Shown one piece after another: positions 16,719 to 25,938 of a stretch of DNA of 36,885 nt. The notes below the pieces were generated by a model. It did no database searches. It was not told the origin of the DNA and was given only the letters and a program-made list of their open reading frames with translations. Positions within the stretch are counted from its first letter, which is position 1; every line of letters starts with the position of its first letter. The position numbers and the translations under genes are program-made. The stretch is from Gammaproteobacteria bacterium (GTDB taxonomy: Bacteria; Pseudomonadota; Gammaproteobacteria; Steroidobacterales; Steroidobacteraceae), in contig PLEC01000130.1 of NCBI GenBank assembly GCA_003136935.1, positions 520-37,404 on the forward strand, written 5' to 3'.

Positions 16719-17333
16719 ATGTGGATCAAGATCTGCGGCATGACGACACCGGAGGCTGTGGCAGCGGCCATGCAGGCACGCGTGGATGCGATCGGCTTCG
16801 TGTTTGCACAGTCGGTGCGGCGCGTGAGCCCGCAACAGGCGCGCGAGCTGGCAGCCGCGGCGCGCGGCCGCGCGCGCTGCGTGGCGGTGACGCGGCATCC
16901 GACCCAGGCGCAGCTGGATGAAATCCTCACCGCGTTCCAGCCTGATGTGTTGCAGACGGACGCGGGCGACCTGCAGACACTGCGCTTACCCGCAGCGCTG
17001 GAGTTGCTGCCCGTGATCCGCGCCGGTGATGCACCGCCCGTGAAGCTTCCGCAGCGGATTTTGTTCGAAGGACCCGCGAGCGGCACCGGCGTCGCGGCGG
17101 ACTGGCAGGCTGCGCAGGGCCTGGCGCGCCTCACCCGGCTGGTGCTGGCCGGGGGACTTCACGGTGGCAACGTTGCCGCTGCGATCGCCGGGGTGCGACC
17201 CTTCGGTGTCGACGTGTCGAGCGGCGTTGAGGAGCGGCCGGGCGTGAAGAGCCCGCTCGCAATTGCGCAGTTCGTGGCGGCCGTGCGCGCGGCAGCCGCA
17301 CCGGCGGCGAGGATGCGCGGGGATTTCTCATGA
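16719..17333 (+). CDS. trpF: Phosphoribosylanthranilate isomerase
   Basis: A 204-residue single-domain TrpF that performs the Amadori rearrangement of phosphoribosylanthranilate. The general base is C6 in WIKICGMT. The general-acid position, an Asp in the usual LLLDA-x-GGTG motif, reads FEGPASGTG here, so Glu117 replaces it. LVLAGGLHGGNVAAAI and FGVDVSSGVEERPGVKS form the phosphate-binding end. The ATG at 16719 directly abuts the trpC stop, and the TGA overlaps the ATG of trpB. Confidence 0.95.
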   Translation: MWIKICGMTTPEAVAAAMQARVDAIGFVFAQSVRRVSPQQARELAAAARGRARCVAVTRHPTQAQLDEILTAFQPDVLQTDAGDLQTLRLPAALELLPVIRAGDAPPVKLPQRILFEGPASGTGVAADWQAAQGLARLTRLVLAGGLHGGNVAAAIAGVRPFGVDVSSGVEERPGVKSPLAIAQFVAAVRAAAAPAARMRGDFS

Positions 17334-18577
17334 GTACACCGGTTGCATCGCCCGACGCCGCGCGGCTGCTTGCGGACCTGATCGCCGGCCGCTTCCCGGA
17401 TGAGCGCGGGCGCTTCGGACCCTTTGGCGGGCGCTATGTTCCCGAGACGCTTATCCCGGCGCTCGAGCGGCTCGAGCGCGGTGTGCGTGCGCACCTGCAT
17501 GCGAGCGACTTCCAGGCTGACTTTGCGCGGCAGCTCACCACCTGGGTCGGTCGCCCGACGGCGCTGACGTTTGCCGAGCGGCTGTCGCAACGCTGGGGCG
17601 CGAAGCTGTGGTTGAAGCGTGAGGATCTCGCCCACACCGGCGCACATAAAATCAACAACGCCATCGGCCAGGCGCTGCTCGCAAGAAGGTTGGGCGCGAA
17701 ACGCATCGTCGCCGAAACCGGTGCGGGACAACACGGGGTTGCGAGCGCCGCCGCCTGCGCGCGCCTGGGATTGCCATGCACGGTGTACATGGGCGCCATC
17801 GACATGGAGCGACAGGCACCCAACGTGGGGCGCATGCGCCTGCTTGGAGCCGAGGTGGTGCCGGTGACGAGCGGCGACCGCACGCTGCGCGCGGCGATCG
17901 ATGAGGCCTTAAGGGACTGGGTGGCGGACCCGACCGATACTTATTATCTGCTGGGCTCGGCCGTGGGCCCACACCCCTATCCGTACCTGGTGCGTGAGTT
18001 GCAGGCCGTCATCGGCCGCGAAGCGCGCGCGCAGATGCTCGCCGCCACCGGCGCGTTGCCCGATGTGCTCATCGCCTGTGTTGGCGGGGGTTCGAACTCA
18101 ATGGGGGCATTTCACGCATTCATTGGCGACGCCGCGGTCAGGATCATCGGCATCGAGGCGGGCGGACGCGGCGCGGGATTGGGCGATAACGCAGCGACGG
18201 TCGCGCACGGCCGGCCGGGCGTGCTGCATGGCACCTACTCCATGCTGCTGCAGAACGAAGACGGCCAGATCCAGGAGACCCACTCGGTGTCCGCGGGTCT
18301 TGATTATCCCGGCGTAGGACCGGAGCACGCGCTGCTGGCAGCGATTGGGCGCGTCAGCTATCAGACCGCGAGTGATGATGAGGCACTCGAATGCGTGCGC
18401 TCTTTAAGCGAGAACGAGGGCATCCTGCCGGCGCTCGAGAGCGCTCATGCACTCGCGGGAGCCAGGCGCTACGCACAGGCGCACCCGGGGTGCTCGATCC
18501 TCGTGTGTCTTTCGGGACGCGGCGACAAGGACATGCCGACGCTGCAACAGACGCTGCTGAACCCGGAGCACAGGTGA
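17330..18577 (+). CDS. trpB: Tryptophan synthase beta chain
   Basis: A 415-residue PLP enzyme that condenses indole with serine. The PLP lysine is K107 in HTGAHKINN. GRFGPFGGRYVPETL at the start, AETGAGQHGVASA, ACVGGGSNSMGAF (the phosphate cup) and the C-terminal CLSGRGDKDMPT are all conserved. This is the standard TrpB1 type that works with TrpA. The ATG at 17330 overlaps the trpF stop (ATGA), and its own TGA overlaps the GTG of trpA. Confidence 0.98.
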   Translation: MSTPVASPDAARLLADLIAGRFPDERGRFGPFGGRYVPETLIPALERLERGVRAHLHASDFQADFARQLTTWVGRPTALTFAERLSQRWGAKLWLKREDLAHTGAHKINNAIGQALLARRLGAKRIVAETGAGQHGVASAAACARLGLPCTVYMGAIDMERQAPNVGRMRLLGAEVVPVTSGDRTLRAAIDEALRDWVADPTDTYYLLGSAVGPHPYPYLVRELQAVIGREARAQMLAATGALPDVLIACVGGGSNSMGAFHAFIGDAAVRIIGIEAGGRGAGLGDNAATVAHGRPGVLHGTYSMLLQNEDGQIQETHSVSAGLDYPGVGPEHALLAAIGRVSYQTASDDEALECVRSLSENEGILPALESAHALAGARRYAQAHPGCSILVCLSGRGDKDMPTLQQTLLNPEHR

Positions 18578-19344
18578 GTCCGCGCGAGCGCATCAGCCAC
18601 GCGATCCGCAGCGCTGCCTCCCAGGGGGAGCCCGCACTGGTCGCGTACCTCACCGCGGGCTATCCCAGGCGCGAGAAGTTCCGTGAGCACCTGAGGGCGC
18701 TCGCCGCCGGGGCCGATGTGATTGAGATCGGCGTGCCATTCACCGATCCCATGGCGGATGGGGTGACTATTCAGCGCGCGAGCCTCGCGGCGCTCGCGCA
18801 GGGTGTGAGTCTCAAGTGGATCCTCGCCGAGCTGACAGCCCTGCATGACATCGAGGCCCCGCTCCTCCTCATGAGCTATCTGAATCCCCTGCTCGCATTC
18901 GGGGTCGGGCGCCTGGCGCAGGCTGCCGCGGACGCGGGCGTCGCGGGCTTCATCGTGCCTGACCTGCCGCTTGATGAGAGCCAGGAGCTGCGCGTCGCGC
19001 TGGATGAGAAACAAATCGCGCTGGTGCAGATGGTGACGCCGGTCACCGAGCCGCAACGTCTGAAGCAACTGTGCGCCGGCAGCCAGGGTTTTGTGTACGC
19101 CGTGACCATGACCGGCACGACCGGCAAGAGCGTCGCGGTGCCCGATGAAGTGATCAACTATCTGGATAATGTACGGGCAAATGCACCGGTCCCCGTGTGC
19201 GCGGGCTTCGGCATCCGCAGCCGCGAGCAGGTGGAACGATTGCGCGGTCACGTCGACGGCGTGGTTATCGGCTCGGCGCTGGTGGAGGTGTTGGAGCGCG
19301 GCGAGGATCCCGCCAGGTGGCTGCACGGGCTGCGCCGCAGCTGA
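18574..19344 (+). CDS. trpA: Tryptophan synthase alpha chain
   Basis: A 256-residue TrpA barrel that cleaves indole-3-glycerol phosphate and channels indole to TrpB. The catalytic residues are E51 in VIEIGVPFTDP and D62 in PMADG, equivalent to E49 and D60 of the Salmonella enzyme. GFIVPDLPLDES, YAVTMTGTTG and PVCAGFGIRSREQV follow as expected. The GTG start at 18574 overlaps the trpB stop by four bases. The same frame is open further upstream inside trpB, but the family N terminus fits this start. It is the last gene of the operon. Confidence 0.97.
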   Translation: MSPRERISHAIRSAASQGEPALVAYLTAGYPRREKFREHLRALAAGADVIEIGVPFTDPMADGVTIQRASLAALAQGVSLKWILAELTALHDIEAPLLLMSYLNPLLAFGVGRLAQAAADAGVAGFIVPDLPLDESQELRVALDEKQIALVQMVTPVTEPQRLKQLCAGSQGFVYAVTMTGTTGKSVAVPDEVINYLDNVRANAPVPVCAGFGIRSREQVERLRGHVDGVVIGSALVEVLERGEDPARWLHGLRRS

Positions 19345-19348
19345 CAGG

Positions 19349-19379
19349 GCCGCATGCCCCTGGTATCGCAAAATGCGGC
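19349..19379 (+). other. Hairpin after trpA
   Basis: GCCGCAT (19349-19355) and ATGCGGC (19373-19379) pair perfectly, extendable by a G-U and a G-C pair at the base, with a 17-base loop. There is no T tract, so it is not a standard intrinsic terminator. It may protect the 3' end of the trp mRNA or belong to the leader of the next gene. Confidence 0.4.
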
Positions 19380-19438
19380 TCCAGGTCGCGGGCGTTGCGT
19401 CTCTGCGCCTCGCGCCGCATCCTAAAGCTTCAGCTGCC

Positions 19439-20155
19439 ATGAAGACCCTGATCATCGCCTCGCGCTTCTGCGGCCCGCCGACTTCGGCGAATGGCGGCTA
19501 CTTCGTTGGCATGGTGGCGTTGCTCGCCTCGCGGCGGGTGAGCGTGCGCCTGCTGAAGCCGCCGCCACTGGATAGCGAATTCGCCGTGAAAGAACTGCCC
19601 GACGACGGGCTGCAGGTTCTGAGCGGCGCAGATCCCATCGGCGAAGCACACCCAGCGAGCCTGGAGCTGGAGGTGAGGCCGGCGCCCGAATATCTGGAAG
19701 CGGTGGAGGCGTCGCGACGCTACGCGGGCTTTCGCAGCCATCACTTTCCGACCTGCTTTGTCTGCGGTACGCAGCGCGCGCGCGGCGACGGCCTGCGCAT
19801 TTTCGCGGGCCCCCTGCCGGCGCGCGGCATGGTGGCAGCACCGTGGGTTCCGGACGCGTCCCTTGACCGTGGCGATGGCAAGGTGTCGCCCGAATTCATG
19901 TCGGCGGCGCTCGACTGTCCGGGCTATTACGCGGTCGCGCCCGATGATCGGATGATGTTGCTCGCGGAACTCACCGCGCAGGTGGACCGCCTGGTTCACG
20001 TCGGTTCGTCCTGCACCGTTGTCGGCTGGCACGTGGGCTCCGCCGGCCGCAAGCATGAGGCTGGGACCGCGATTTTCGACGGCAATGGCGTGTTGTGCGC
20101 CAAAGCACGCGCGCTGTGGATCGAACCGCGCGCCACGAATGTTACGGCGGTGTGA
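19439..20155 (+). CDS. Hotdog-like protein with CxxC motif
   Basis: A 238-residue protein of unknown function with the pattern of a duplicated hotdog fold. The N-terminal half has ANGGYFVGMVALLASRRVSV, and the C-terminal half MSAALDCPGYYAV and MLLAELTAQVDRLVHVG. In the middle, HHFPTCFVCGTQRARGDGLR places C106 and C109 as a CxxC pair that could bind zinc or be redox-active. Related sequences are usually annotated as thioesterase-family or hypothetical proteins. No signal peptide or membrane segment is seen. It starts at the ATG at 19439 without a visible ribosome-binding site. It is convergent with the aldo/keto reductase gene, with an 18-base gap containing part of a short GC-rich hairpin. 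Confidence 0.75.
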   Translation: MKTLIIASRFCGPPTSANGGYFVGMVALLASRRVSVRLLKPPPLDSEFAVKELPDDGLQVLSGADPIGEAHPASLELEVRPAPEYLEAVEASRRYAGFRSHHFPTCFVCGTQRARGDGLRIFAGPLPARGMVAAPWVPDASLDRGDGKVSPEFMSAALDCPGYYAVAPDDRMMLLAELTAQVDRLVHVGSSCTVVGWHVGSAGRKHEAGTAIFDGNGVLCAKARALWIEPRATNVTAV

Positions 20156-20173
20156 GACGCGCCGGCTGCTGAC

Positions 20174-21163
20174 TCAGCCGCGCACCAGCTGCATCATTCC
20201 TTCCGGGTAGCGGGCTCCGGCGGACACGCCGGCGGGAAACACCGCGTCGATCTCCTGCAGTTCCTCATCCGTCAGGCGCACATCGCGCGCGCCGAGGTTC
20301 TCATCCAGATTGCGCAGCCTGCGCGTGCCCGGAATCGGGACGATGTGTTGTCCCTGTGCCAGCACCCACGCCAGTGCCAGCTGCGCGGCCGAGCAACCCT
20401 TGTCGGCGGCCAGCGTCTTTACCTTCTCCACGAGCGCGAGATTGCGCGTGAAGTTCTCACCCTGGAACCTGGGGGTCATGCGCCGGTAGTCATCGGCCGC
20501 AAAGTCATCAGGGGTTTTGATGGCGCCGGTGAGAAAGCCGCGCCCCAGGGGGCTATAGGGCACGAAGCCGATGCCGAGTCGCTCGCAGGCCGCGAGCGCG
20601 CCTTGCTCCGGATCGCGCGTCCACAACGAGTACTCGCTTTGCAGCGCCGTGAGGGGATGCACGCCATGCGCGCGTTCCAGTGTCTGCGGCGAAACTTCCG
20701 AAAGTCCCAGGTGCCGCACCTTGCCGGCGTGCACCAACTGCGCCATGGCACCCACGGTGTCCTCGATCGGCACTTTCGGATCGGCGCGATGCAGGTAATA
20801 AAGGTCGATGTGCTCTACGCCCAGGCGCTGGAGGCTGTCCTCGCAGGCCTGCGCGACGCGCGCCGGCCGGCCGTCAACCGCGCGCGCCGCGGGATTCGCC
20901 GGATCGCGCACGAAGCCGAACTTGGTGGCGATGAACGCCTGTGCGCGTCGGCCCTTGAGTGCGCGGCCGAGGAGTTTCTCATTGGTGTACGGCCCGTACA
21001 TATCGGCGGTGTCGAAGAAGGTCACGCCGCGATCCAGCGCGTGATGCAGTGTCGCGATCGACTCGGCGTCCGAGTGGCCGCCGTAGAATTCGCTCATACC
21101 CATGCAGCCGAGCCCGAGCGCGGAAACCGTAGGACCCTCAGGCCCAAGCGTGCGTGTTTGCAT
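20174..21163 (-). CDS. Aldo/keto reductase
   Basis: A 329-residue cytosolic aldo/keto reductase of the broad AKR13-like group. It begins [20 protein letters not shown] and has the tetrad D and Y in [12 protein letters not shown] in FIATKFGF and H in YYLHRADP. The NADP-phosphate region [17 protein letters not shown] is clear. It reduces aldehydes or ketones with NADPH; the physiological substrate is unknown. The ATG at 21163 is chosen over an upstream GTG at 21196 because it matches the family N terminus. It follows the MATE gene on the same strand after 96 bases. Confidence 0.9.
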   Translation of the reverse strand: MQTRTLGPEGPTVSALGLGCMGMSEFYGGHSDAESIATLHHALDRGVTFFDTADMYGPYTNEKLLGRALKGRRAQAFIATKFGFVRDPANPAARAVDGRPARVAQACEDSLQRLGVEHIDLYYLHRADPKVPIEDTVGAMAQLVHAGKVRHLGLSEVSPQTLERAHGVHPLTALQSEYSLWTRDPEQGALAACERLGIGFVPYSPLGRGFLTGAIKTPDDFAADDYRRMTPRFQGENFTRNLALVEKVKTLAADKGCSAAQLALAWVLAQGQHIVPIPGTRRLRNLDENLGARDVRLTDEELQEIDAVFPAGVSAGARYPEGMMQLVRG

Positions 21164-21207
21164 GTGGGGATTGTGCGCCCGCGGGCCGCTAGCCACGAAT
21201 ACTCAAT

Positions 21208-21233
21208 TAGAGGGAGGTGCTAGAGGGAGGTGC
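21208..21233. repeat. Perfect 13-bp tandem duplication
   Basis: TAGAGGGAGGTGC occurs twice in direct contact, at 21208-21220 and 21221-21233, between the MATE stop and the aldo/keto reductase start. It looks like a recent slippage duplication. A role as a paired protein-binding site is possible but unsupported. Confidence 0.9.
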
Positions 21234-21259
21234 CGGACCTGCCGCTGGTCGCGCAGGCT

Positions 21260-22627
21260 TCAGGCCGTCGCAGGCAGCATGTGCGCGCCACGCCAGCCGC
21301 CGTACCGGTAGTAGAGGAGCGCCAGAATCGAGGACAGCACGGAGGATATCGGGAAGCTCCACCAGATGGCATCGACGTGGTACCTGTCGAGGAAAAATTC
21401 GGCGAGCGGGAAGCGTACCACCAGCATTGAAATCGTCAGCACGATGAGCGGCGCTATGACCGCGCCGGTCGCGCGTACCACGCCGAACAGCGCCACCGAG
21501 ATGCCAAAGAAGATGAAGGAGCAGGTGACGATGCGGTTCATGTGCGAGGCGATGGCCAGTGCGCCGGACCCGGCAGGCAGGAACAAGCCAAAGATATGCA
21601 GGTTCAGCACTTCGATCAGGGCCACGACCGAACCGGTGAGCAGCACGCTGTAGAGCACGCCCATCTTGGCGATACGCCCGACGCGCTCCCACTTGCCTGC
21701 GCCGACGTTCTGCGCCGTCATGGCCGACACCCCCATGCCCACCGCGAACGCCGGCATCTGGATGTAGTTCCAGATCTGCATTGCGGCGCCGAAGGCCGCG
21801 GTGGTGTCGACGCCGAAGCGGTTGACGAGGGTGATCATGAGCACGCCGCTGAGCGAGATGACGAGCATCTGGGCGCTCATCGGGATGCCCTTCTTCACCA
21901 GCGTGCCAACCACCGACCAATCCACTCTGAGCAGCGCCAGCTCGTCCTTGTGCAGGCACAGCACGTGCTTCCTGCGGTACAGATGGCGAATGAGCGCCGT
22001 GAGGCTCACGGCCTGGGCGACGAAGGTCGCCAGCGCCGAGCCGGCGATGCCGAGCCTCGGAATCGGTCCCAGCCCGAAGATAAACACCGGGTTCAGCGCA
22101 ATGTCGATACCGACCGAGAGCAGCATGAAATAAAACGGGGTCTTCGAGTCGCCCGCGCCGCGCAGCACTGCCATCACGAACGCATACATATAAAGGAATG
22201 GCAGCGCCAGGAAGATCACGCGCATGTACGCCACTGCCAGCGGCAACGAATCGGCCGGAGTGCTCATGGCAACCAGCAGCGGCCGGCACAGCACCAGGCC
22301 CGCGATCGCCATGCCGACGGAAATCGCGGCGAAGAACGTGGCGCTGGTGCCGACCACGCGCTTGGTCTCGCGGATGTTGTTCGCGCCTATGCACTGACCG
22401 ATGAGGATGGTGGCCGCGAGCGCCACACCGAAGGCCGCGCCGATGAGCAGGAACATCACGGTGTTGGCGTTGGACGTGGCGGTGAGCGCCGCCTCGCCGA
22501 GATAACGCCCCACCCAGATGGAGTTCACCGAGCCGTTGAGCGACTGCAGCACATTCGCCATGAGGATCGGCAGTGAGAACCTGAACAGCCCGGCGGGAAT
22601 CGAGCCTTCGGTGAGCGTGCGTGGCAT
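21260..22627 (-). CDS. MATE-family multidrug/metabolite exporter
   Basis: A 455-residue membrane protein with about twelve hydrophobic helices and the MATE pattern in both halves: LFRFSLPILMANVLQSLNGSVNSIWVGR-type opening (residues 14-41), AVLRGAGDSKTPFYFML after helix 4, GLGPIPRLGIAGSALAT, and the mirrored MSAQNVGAGKWERV-like region in the second half. MATE proteins export cationic drugs or metabolites in exchange for sodium ions or protons; the substrate is unknown. It lies 46 bases downstream of ubiB on the same strand and may be read through from the ubi operon. Confidence 0.92.
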   Translation of the reverse strand: MPRTLTEGSIPAGLFRFSLPILMANVLQSLNGSVNSIWVGRYLGEAALTATSNANTVMFLLIGAAFGVALAATILIGQCIGANNIRETKRVVGTSATFFAAISVGMAIAGLVLCRPLLVAMSTPADSLPLAVAYMRVIFLALPFLYMYAFVMAVLRGAGDSKTPFYFMLLSVGIDIALNPVFIFGLGPIPRLGIAGSALATFVAQAVSLTALIRHLYRRKHVLCLHKDELALLRVDWSVVGTLVKKGIPMSAQMLVISLSGVLMITLVNRFGVDTTAAFGAAMQIWNYIQMPAFAVGMGVSAMTAQNVGAGKWERVGRIAKMGVLYSVLLTGSVVALIEVLNLHIFGLFLPAGSGALAIASHMNRIVTCSFIFFGISVALFGVVRATGAVIAPLIVLTISMLVVRFPLAEFFLDRYHVDAIWWSFPISSVLSSILALLYYRYGGWRGAHMLPATA

Positions 22628-22673
22628 GAAGGGCCGGCACGCTAGCAGCGCGGCCGGAGTGCGTCCAGACGCC

Positions 22674-24329
22674 TCAGCGCCACAGCCCGTAGATGAGCTT
22701 CACGGCCCCGGCCCCGAGCAGCGCCCAGCCGAGCCACGGGTAGCTGCGGCCCGCAACGATCCAGATGAGCCCCGCGAGCAGCAGCGCCGCTCCCAGGGTG
22801 AGTGCGTCGCGACGCCGGCCGGCTGCGCGCAGCTCTTCGCGCAGTTCGCTTAACTCAAGCGTCGATGAGGGTGTCTGGAGCTGCCCCTGCGGTTGCGAGG
22901 TGCCGCGCTCGCGCTGCGTGAGCTGCGTGAGGAACAGCGGCAGTCCGCGCGCTGCTTCCATAAGCTGCGGCGCGTGCGCGCGCAGGTTGCGCACCAGGGC
23001 GCCGACGCTGGTGCGCTCGCGCATCCACTCGCGCAGGATCGGACTGGCGGTGTTCCAGATGTCCAGGTCCGGGTACAGGTCGCGTCCCAGACCCTCGACG
23101 TTGAGCAGGGTCTTCTGCAGCAGCAGCAGCTGCGGCTGGATCTGCATGTTGAAGCGGCGCGAAATCTCGAACAGGCGCAGGAGAATTCGCCCGAAGGAGA
23201 TGTCCTTCAGAGGGCGATCGAAGATCGGTTCGCACACGGTGCGCACCGCGGATTCCATCTCGTCGACCCGCGTACCGGCGGGCACCCAGCCGGACTCCAG
23301 GTGCAGTTGCGCGACCCGTCGGTAGTCGCGGTCGAAGACCGCCAGGAAGTTTTCCGCGAGGTAGTGCTGGTCGCGCGGATCAAGCGTACCGACGATGCCA
23401 AAGTCCACCGCCGCGTAGCGCGGGTGCTGCGGGTCATCCAACAGCACAAAGATGTTGCCGGGGTGCATGTCGGCGTGGAAGAAGTTATGGCGAAACACCT
23501 GGGTGAAGAAGATGCGTACGCCATTCTCGGCGAGCTGCGCGATGTTGGTTCCCGCGGCTTGCAGACGCGCCACGTCACTGATCGGCACGCCGTGGATACG
23601 CTCCATGACCATGACGTCATTGCGGCAGTAGTCCCAGTAGACTTCCGGCACGTACAGCAGCTGCGACCCGGCAAAATTACGCTTCAGCTGCGAGGCGTTG
23701 GCGGCTTCGCGCATCAGGTCCAGTTCATCGAGGATGGTCTTTTCGTACTCGTCGACGATTTCGCGCGGCCGCAGCCGCCTTCCGGCCGCCCAGTAGCGCT
23801 GCGCCAGGTTGGCGAGCGCGTGCAGCACTTGCAGGTCGCGCTCGATGATCGTGCGCATCTCCGGCCGCAGCACCTTGACCACGACCTCTTCGCCACTGCG
23901 CAGGTGCGCGGCGTGCACCTGTGCGATCGACGCCGCCGCGAGCGGGGTGGTATCGAAATCCTGGAATACCTCTTCCACCGGCCGCCCGTAGGCACGCCCG
24001 ATGAGCTCGCGCGCGATGTCGCCCGGAAAGGGCGGCACGCTGTCCTGCAGCTTCGCCAGCTCATCGGCGATATCGCCCGGTAACAGGTCGCGACGCGTGG
24101 AAACCGCCTGGCCAAACTTGACGAAAATCGGCCCCAGCTCCTCAAGGGCGAGGCGCAGACGCTCACCGCGGCTCGCCTGGCGACGCCGCTCGAACCACAC
24201 CCCCGGCGACAGGAAGAACAGGAATCGCAGCGGCCTATATAGATGAGTGGCGCGGACGTAGTCGTCCAGACCGTGCCGCAGCAGCACGCGCTGGATCTCG
24301 ACGAGGCGCACGATCACGTGCAAGTTCAC
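22674..24329 (-). CDS. ubiB: Ubiquinone biosynthesis atypical kinase/ATPase UbiB
   Basis: A 551-residue UbiB of the ABC1/ADCK kinase-like family, an ATPase needed for coenzyme Q synthesis. The KxGQ motif is K71-F-G-Q74, the Ala-rich loop AAASIAQVH is at 131-139, the ATP lysine is near K152 ([10 protein letters not shown]), and [14 protein letters not shown] and [13 protein letters not shown] form the catalytic and metal loops. Two hydrophobic helices at the C terminus anchor it to the inner membrane. The GTG at 24329 gives a length and N terminus equal to those of E. coli UbiB; the frame is open to a TTG at 24380, which would overlap ubiJ. It is third in the ubiE-ubiJ-ubiB unit. Confidence 0.95.
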   Translation of the reverse strand: MNLHVIVRLVEIQRVLLRHGLDDYVRATHLYRPLRFLFFLSPGVWFERRRQASRGERLRLALEELGPIFVKFGQAVSTRRDLLPGDIADELAKLQDSVPPFPGDIARELIGRAYGRPVEEVFQDFDTTPLAAASIAQVHAAHLRSGEEVVVKVLRPEMRTIIERDLQVLHALANLAQRYWAAGRRLRPREIVDEYEKTILDELDLMREAANASQLKRNFAGSQLLYVPEVYWDYCRNDVMVMERIHGVPISDVARLQAAGTNIAQLAENGVRIFFTQVFRHNFFHADMHPGNIFVLLDDPQHPRYAAVDFGIVGTLDPRDQHYLAENFLAVFDRDYRRVAQLHLESGWVPAGTRVDEMESAVRTVCEPIFDRPLKDISFGRILLRLFEISRRFNMQIQPQLLLLQKTLLNVEGLGRDLYPDLDIWNTASPILREWMRERTSVGALVRNLRAHAPQLMEAARGLPLFLTQLTQRERGTSQPQGQLQTPSSTLELSELREELRAAGRRRDALTLGAALLLAGLIWIVAGRSYPWLGWALLGAGAVKLIYGLWR

Positions 24330-24345
24330 GGAGTGCGTGTCCGAG

Positions 24346-24939
24346 TCACGGGCTGCCGTGCCGCCGCGCGAGAATCTCAAACCGCGCCTCGAGGCGCTCG
24401 AGGTCCTCGCGCACGCTGTCGACGCCGCGCAGGAACTGCTCCCCCTCGTTGCGCGGCACCAGGTCAGCGCGTTCGTGGCCCAGGTATTCGGCGAGATTCG
24501 TCAGCGTGGTCGTGGCCGCCTTGCGCGTCCAGCCGGCAGTGAGGCGCGCGAGGCGCCCGAGGTGATGGGCGGGGACATCGCCCAGCACCTGCGACAGATC
24601 TTCCTCGATGTCCGGCCGCAGGAGCCTGGCGAGTTCGCGGAACTGCTGCGCCAGCTGCGCATCACCGCGGATGGTGACGGCGCCGCGCTGCACGACGCTT
24701 TCCGGCGCATCCCCGCTCAGTGCCAACAGCGCCAGCGGCCCGCCGGCGATGGTGGCATCCGACGCCGCATCGCCGCTCGTGACATCGAGAGTCGTGCCGT
24801 TCGAGGCCACCCGCAAGCGCGTGATCTCACCGATCTCAATCGCGACGCTACGACCCTTGAGCTGCGCGCACAGCTGCTGCGCACGCGGCGAGCGCGGCAG
24901 GCCGCGGTTCAGGAGGTTCGCGATGATGTTGGTCAGCAT
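24346..24939 (-). CDS. ubiJ: Ubiquinone biosynthesis accessory factor UbiJ
   Basis: A 197-residue UbiJ with an N-terminal SCP2-type lipid-binding domain (residues 1-105, including [10 protein letters not shown]-like and [19 protein letters not shown]) and a C-terminal helical, coiled-coil-like part ending [20 protein letters not shown]. With UbiK it helps the soluble Ubi complex handle the prenylated lipid intermediates. It sits between ubiE (21-base gap) and ubiB (16-base gap), the order seen in many gammaproteobacteria. Confidence 0.92.
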   Translation of the reverse strand: MLTNIIANLLNRGLPRSPRAQQLCAQLKGRSVAIEIGEITRLRVASNGTTLDVTSGDAASDATIAGGPLALLALSGDAPESVVQRGAVTIRGDAQLAQQFRELARLLRPDIEEDLSQVLGDVPAHHLGRLARLTAGWTRKAATTTLTNLAEYLGHERADLVPRNEGEQFLRGVDSVREDLERLEARFEILARRHGSP

Positions 24940-24960
24940 GCGGCGGGTCGGCGGCGGCCG

Positions 24961-25710
24961 CTAGTACTTGTAACCGCGGTGCACCGCGACGATGCCGCCG
25001 GAGAGGTTGTGATAGCGACAGCCCTCGAGGCCGGCGTCCTGCATCATCTTCAGGAGCGTCTCCTGGTCCGGGTGCATGCGGATGGACTCTGCGAGATAGC
25101 GATAGCTGGCCTCATCGCCGGCGACCAGGCGGCCCAGCAGCGGCAGCACGCGGAACGAGTAAGCGTCGTACAGCGGCTTCAACCCCGCGACGCCCGGTCG
25201 TGAAAACTCGAGCACCAGCAGCTGGCCGCCGGGTTTCAGCGCGCGGCGCATGCAAGCCAGCGCTGCCGCCTTGTCGGTGACGTTGCGCAGTCCAAATCCG
25301 ATGGTGATGCAGTCGAAGGCGCCGTCGGGGAAGGGCAGCCGCTCGGCGTTCGCTTGCACGCAGGCGACATTGCCCGCGTGACCTGCATCGATCAGCCGAT
25401 CGCGGCCGCGCCGGAGCATGGCGGCGTTGATGTCGGTGAGCACGACGAGGCCGCGCTCCCCGACCTGACGCGCAAGCCCCGCGGCGAGATCACCGGTGCC
25501 GCCCGCGACATCCAGCGCGCGCTGTCCGGGGCGCAGGTTCGCGAGCCCGAGCGTGAAACGTTTCCACAGCCGGTGCGTCCCCGCCGACATCAAATCGTTC
25601 ATCAGGTCGTAGTTGCCGGCGACGGAATCAAACACGCCGCGCACACGGCGCGCTTTGTCTGCGCGCGACACGCGCTGGAAGCCGAAGTCGGTGGAGCGGT
25701 CGTCGGCCAT
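24961..25710 (-). CDS. ubiE: Ubiquinone/menaquinone C-methyltransferase UbiE
   Basis: A 249-residue SAM-dependent methyltransferase that methylates the benzoquinol ring in ubiquinone synthesis (and demethylmenaquinol where menaquinone is made). The N-terminal [20 protein letters not shown] and the SAM loop [12 protein letters not shown] (residues 65-76) are diagnostic, followed by [19 protein letters not shown] and the ending [20 protein letters not shown]. It is the first gene of the ubiE-ubiJ-ubiB operon and starts with ATG at 25710. Confidence 0.97.
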   Translation of the reverse strand: MADDRSTDFGFQRVSRADKARRVRGVFDSVAGNYDLMNDLMSAGTHRLWKRFTLGLANLRPGQRALDVAGGTGDLAAGLARQVGERGLVVLTDINAAMLRRGRDRLIDAGHAGNVACVQANAERLPFPDGAFDCITIGFGLRNVTDKAAALACMRRALKPGGQLLVLEFSRPGVAGLKPLYDAYSFRVLPLLGRLVAGDEASYRYLAESIRMHPDQETLLKMMQDAGLEGCRYHNLSGGIVAVHRGYKY

Positions 25711-25777
25711 GGTCAGGATGCAGTCATTTCAGGCGTGCAGGTTGTGAAGGTTTTCGCGAGACACATTCTAGACGATC

Positions 25778-25904
25778 GCACGCGGCGGTCCGGTCGCTTA
25801 GATGGCGGTTGCAATATGGCTTGCGCCGCGCGCAGAATCGCCGCCGCTTAGGGGGGTCTTGCGTGCAAAGCGGGCCGGACATCACTGTCCGGCCCCGCTT
25901 TTTT
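25778..25904 (+). ncRNA. Candidate structured small RNA
   Basis: No convincing protein-coding frame lies between ubiE and the DUF971 gene, yet the plus strand carries a closing stem followed by a strong terminator. GCAC (25778-25781) can pair with GTGC (25863-25866), and GCGGCGG (25782-25788) pairs perfectly with CCGCCGC (25841-25847), leaving an internal loop, with a smaller GCAA/TTGC hairpin inside. The terminator at 25868-25904 follows within two bases. No plus-strand gene upstream needs that terminator. A 5' end near 25775 is suggested only by the stem; the possible promoter at 25742-25770 is poor. GC-rich DNA pairs easily, so this is tentative. Confidence 0.35.
25868..25904 (+). terminator. 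Strong intrinsic terminator
   Basis: A 14-bp stem with one bulged C: AAGC plus GGGCCGGACA (25868-25881), a four-base loop TCAC, then TGTCCGGCCC and GCTT, ending in six T's (25899-25904). The T tract is on the plus strand; in the minus direction only three T's follow the stem, so it may act weakly for the DUF971 gene as well. Confidence 0.85.
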
Positions 25905-25938
25905 ACGAACATAAAGCGAGGAAGCCTACTACGGCGGC

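Noticed and set aside
21207-22640. 477-codon minus-strand frame overlapping the MATE gene
   Set aside because: It covers the MATE gene in another frame and encodes a low-complexity Arg/His/Gly product without helices; the MATE frame has clear membrane segments.
22893-24083. 396-codon plus-strand frame
   Set aside because: Antisense to ubiB, whose motifs are complete; the plus-strand product has no domain.
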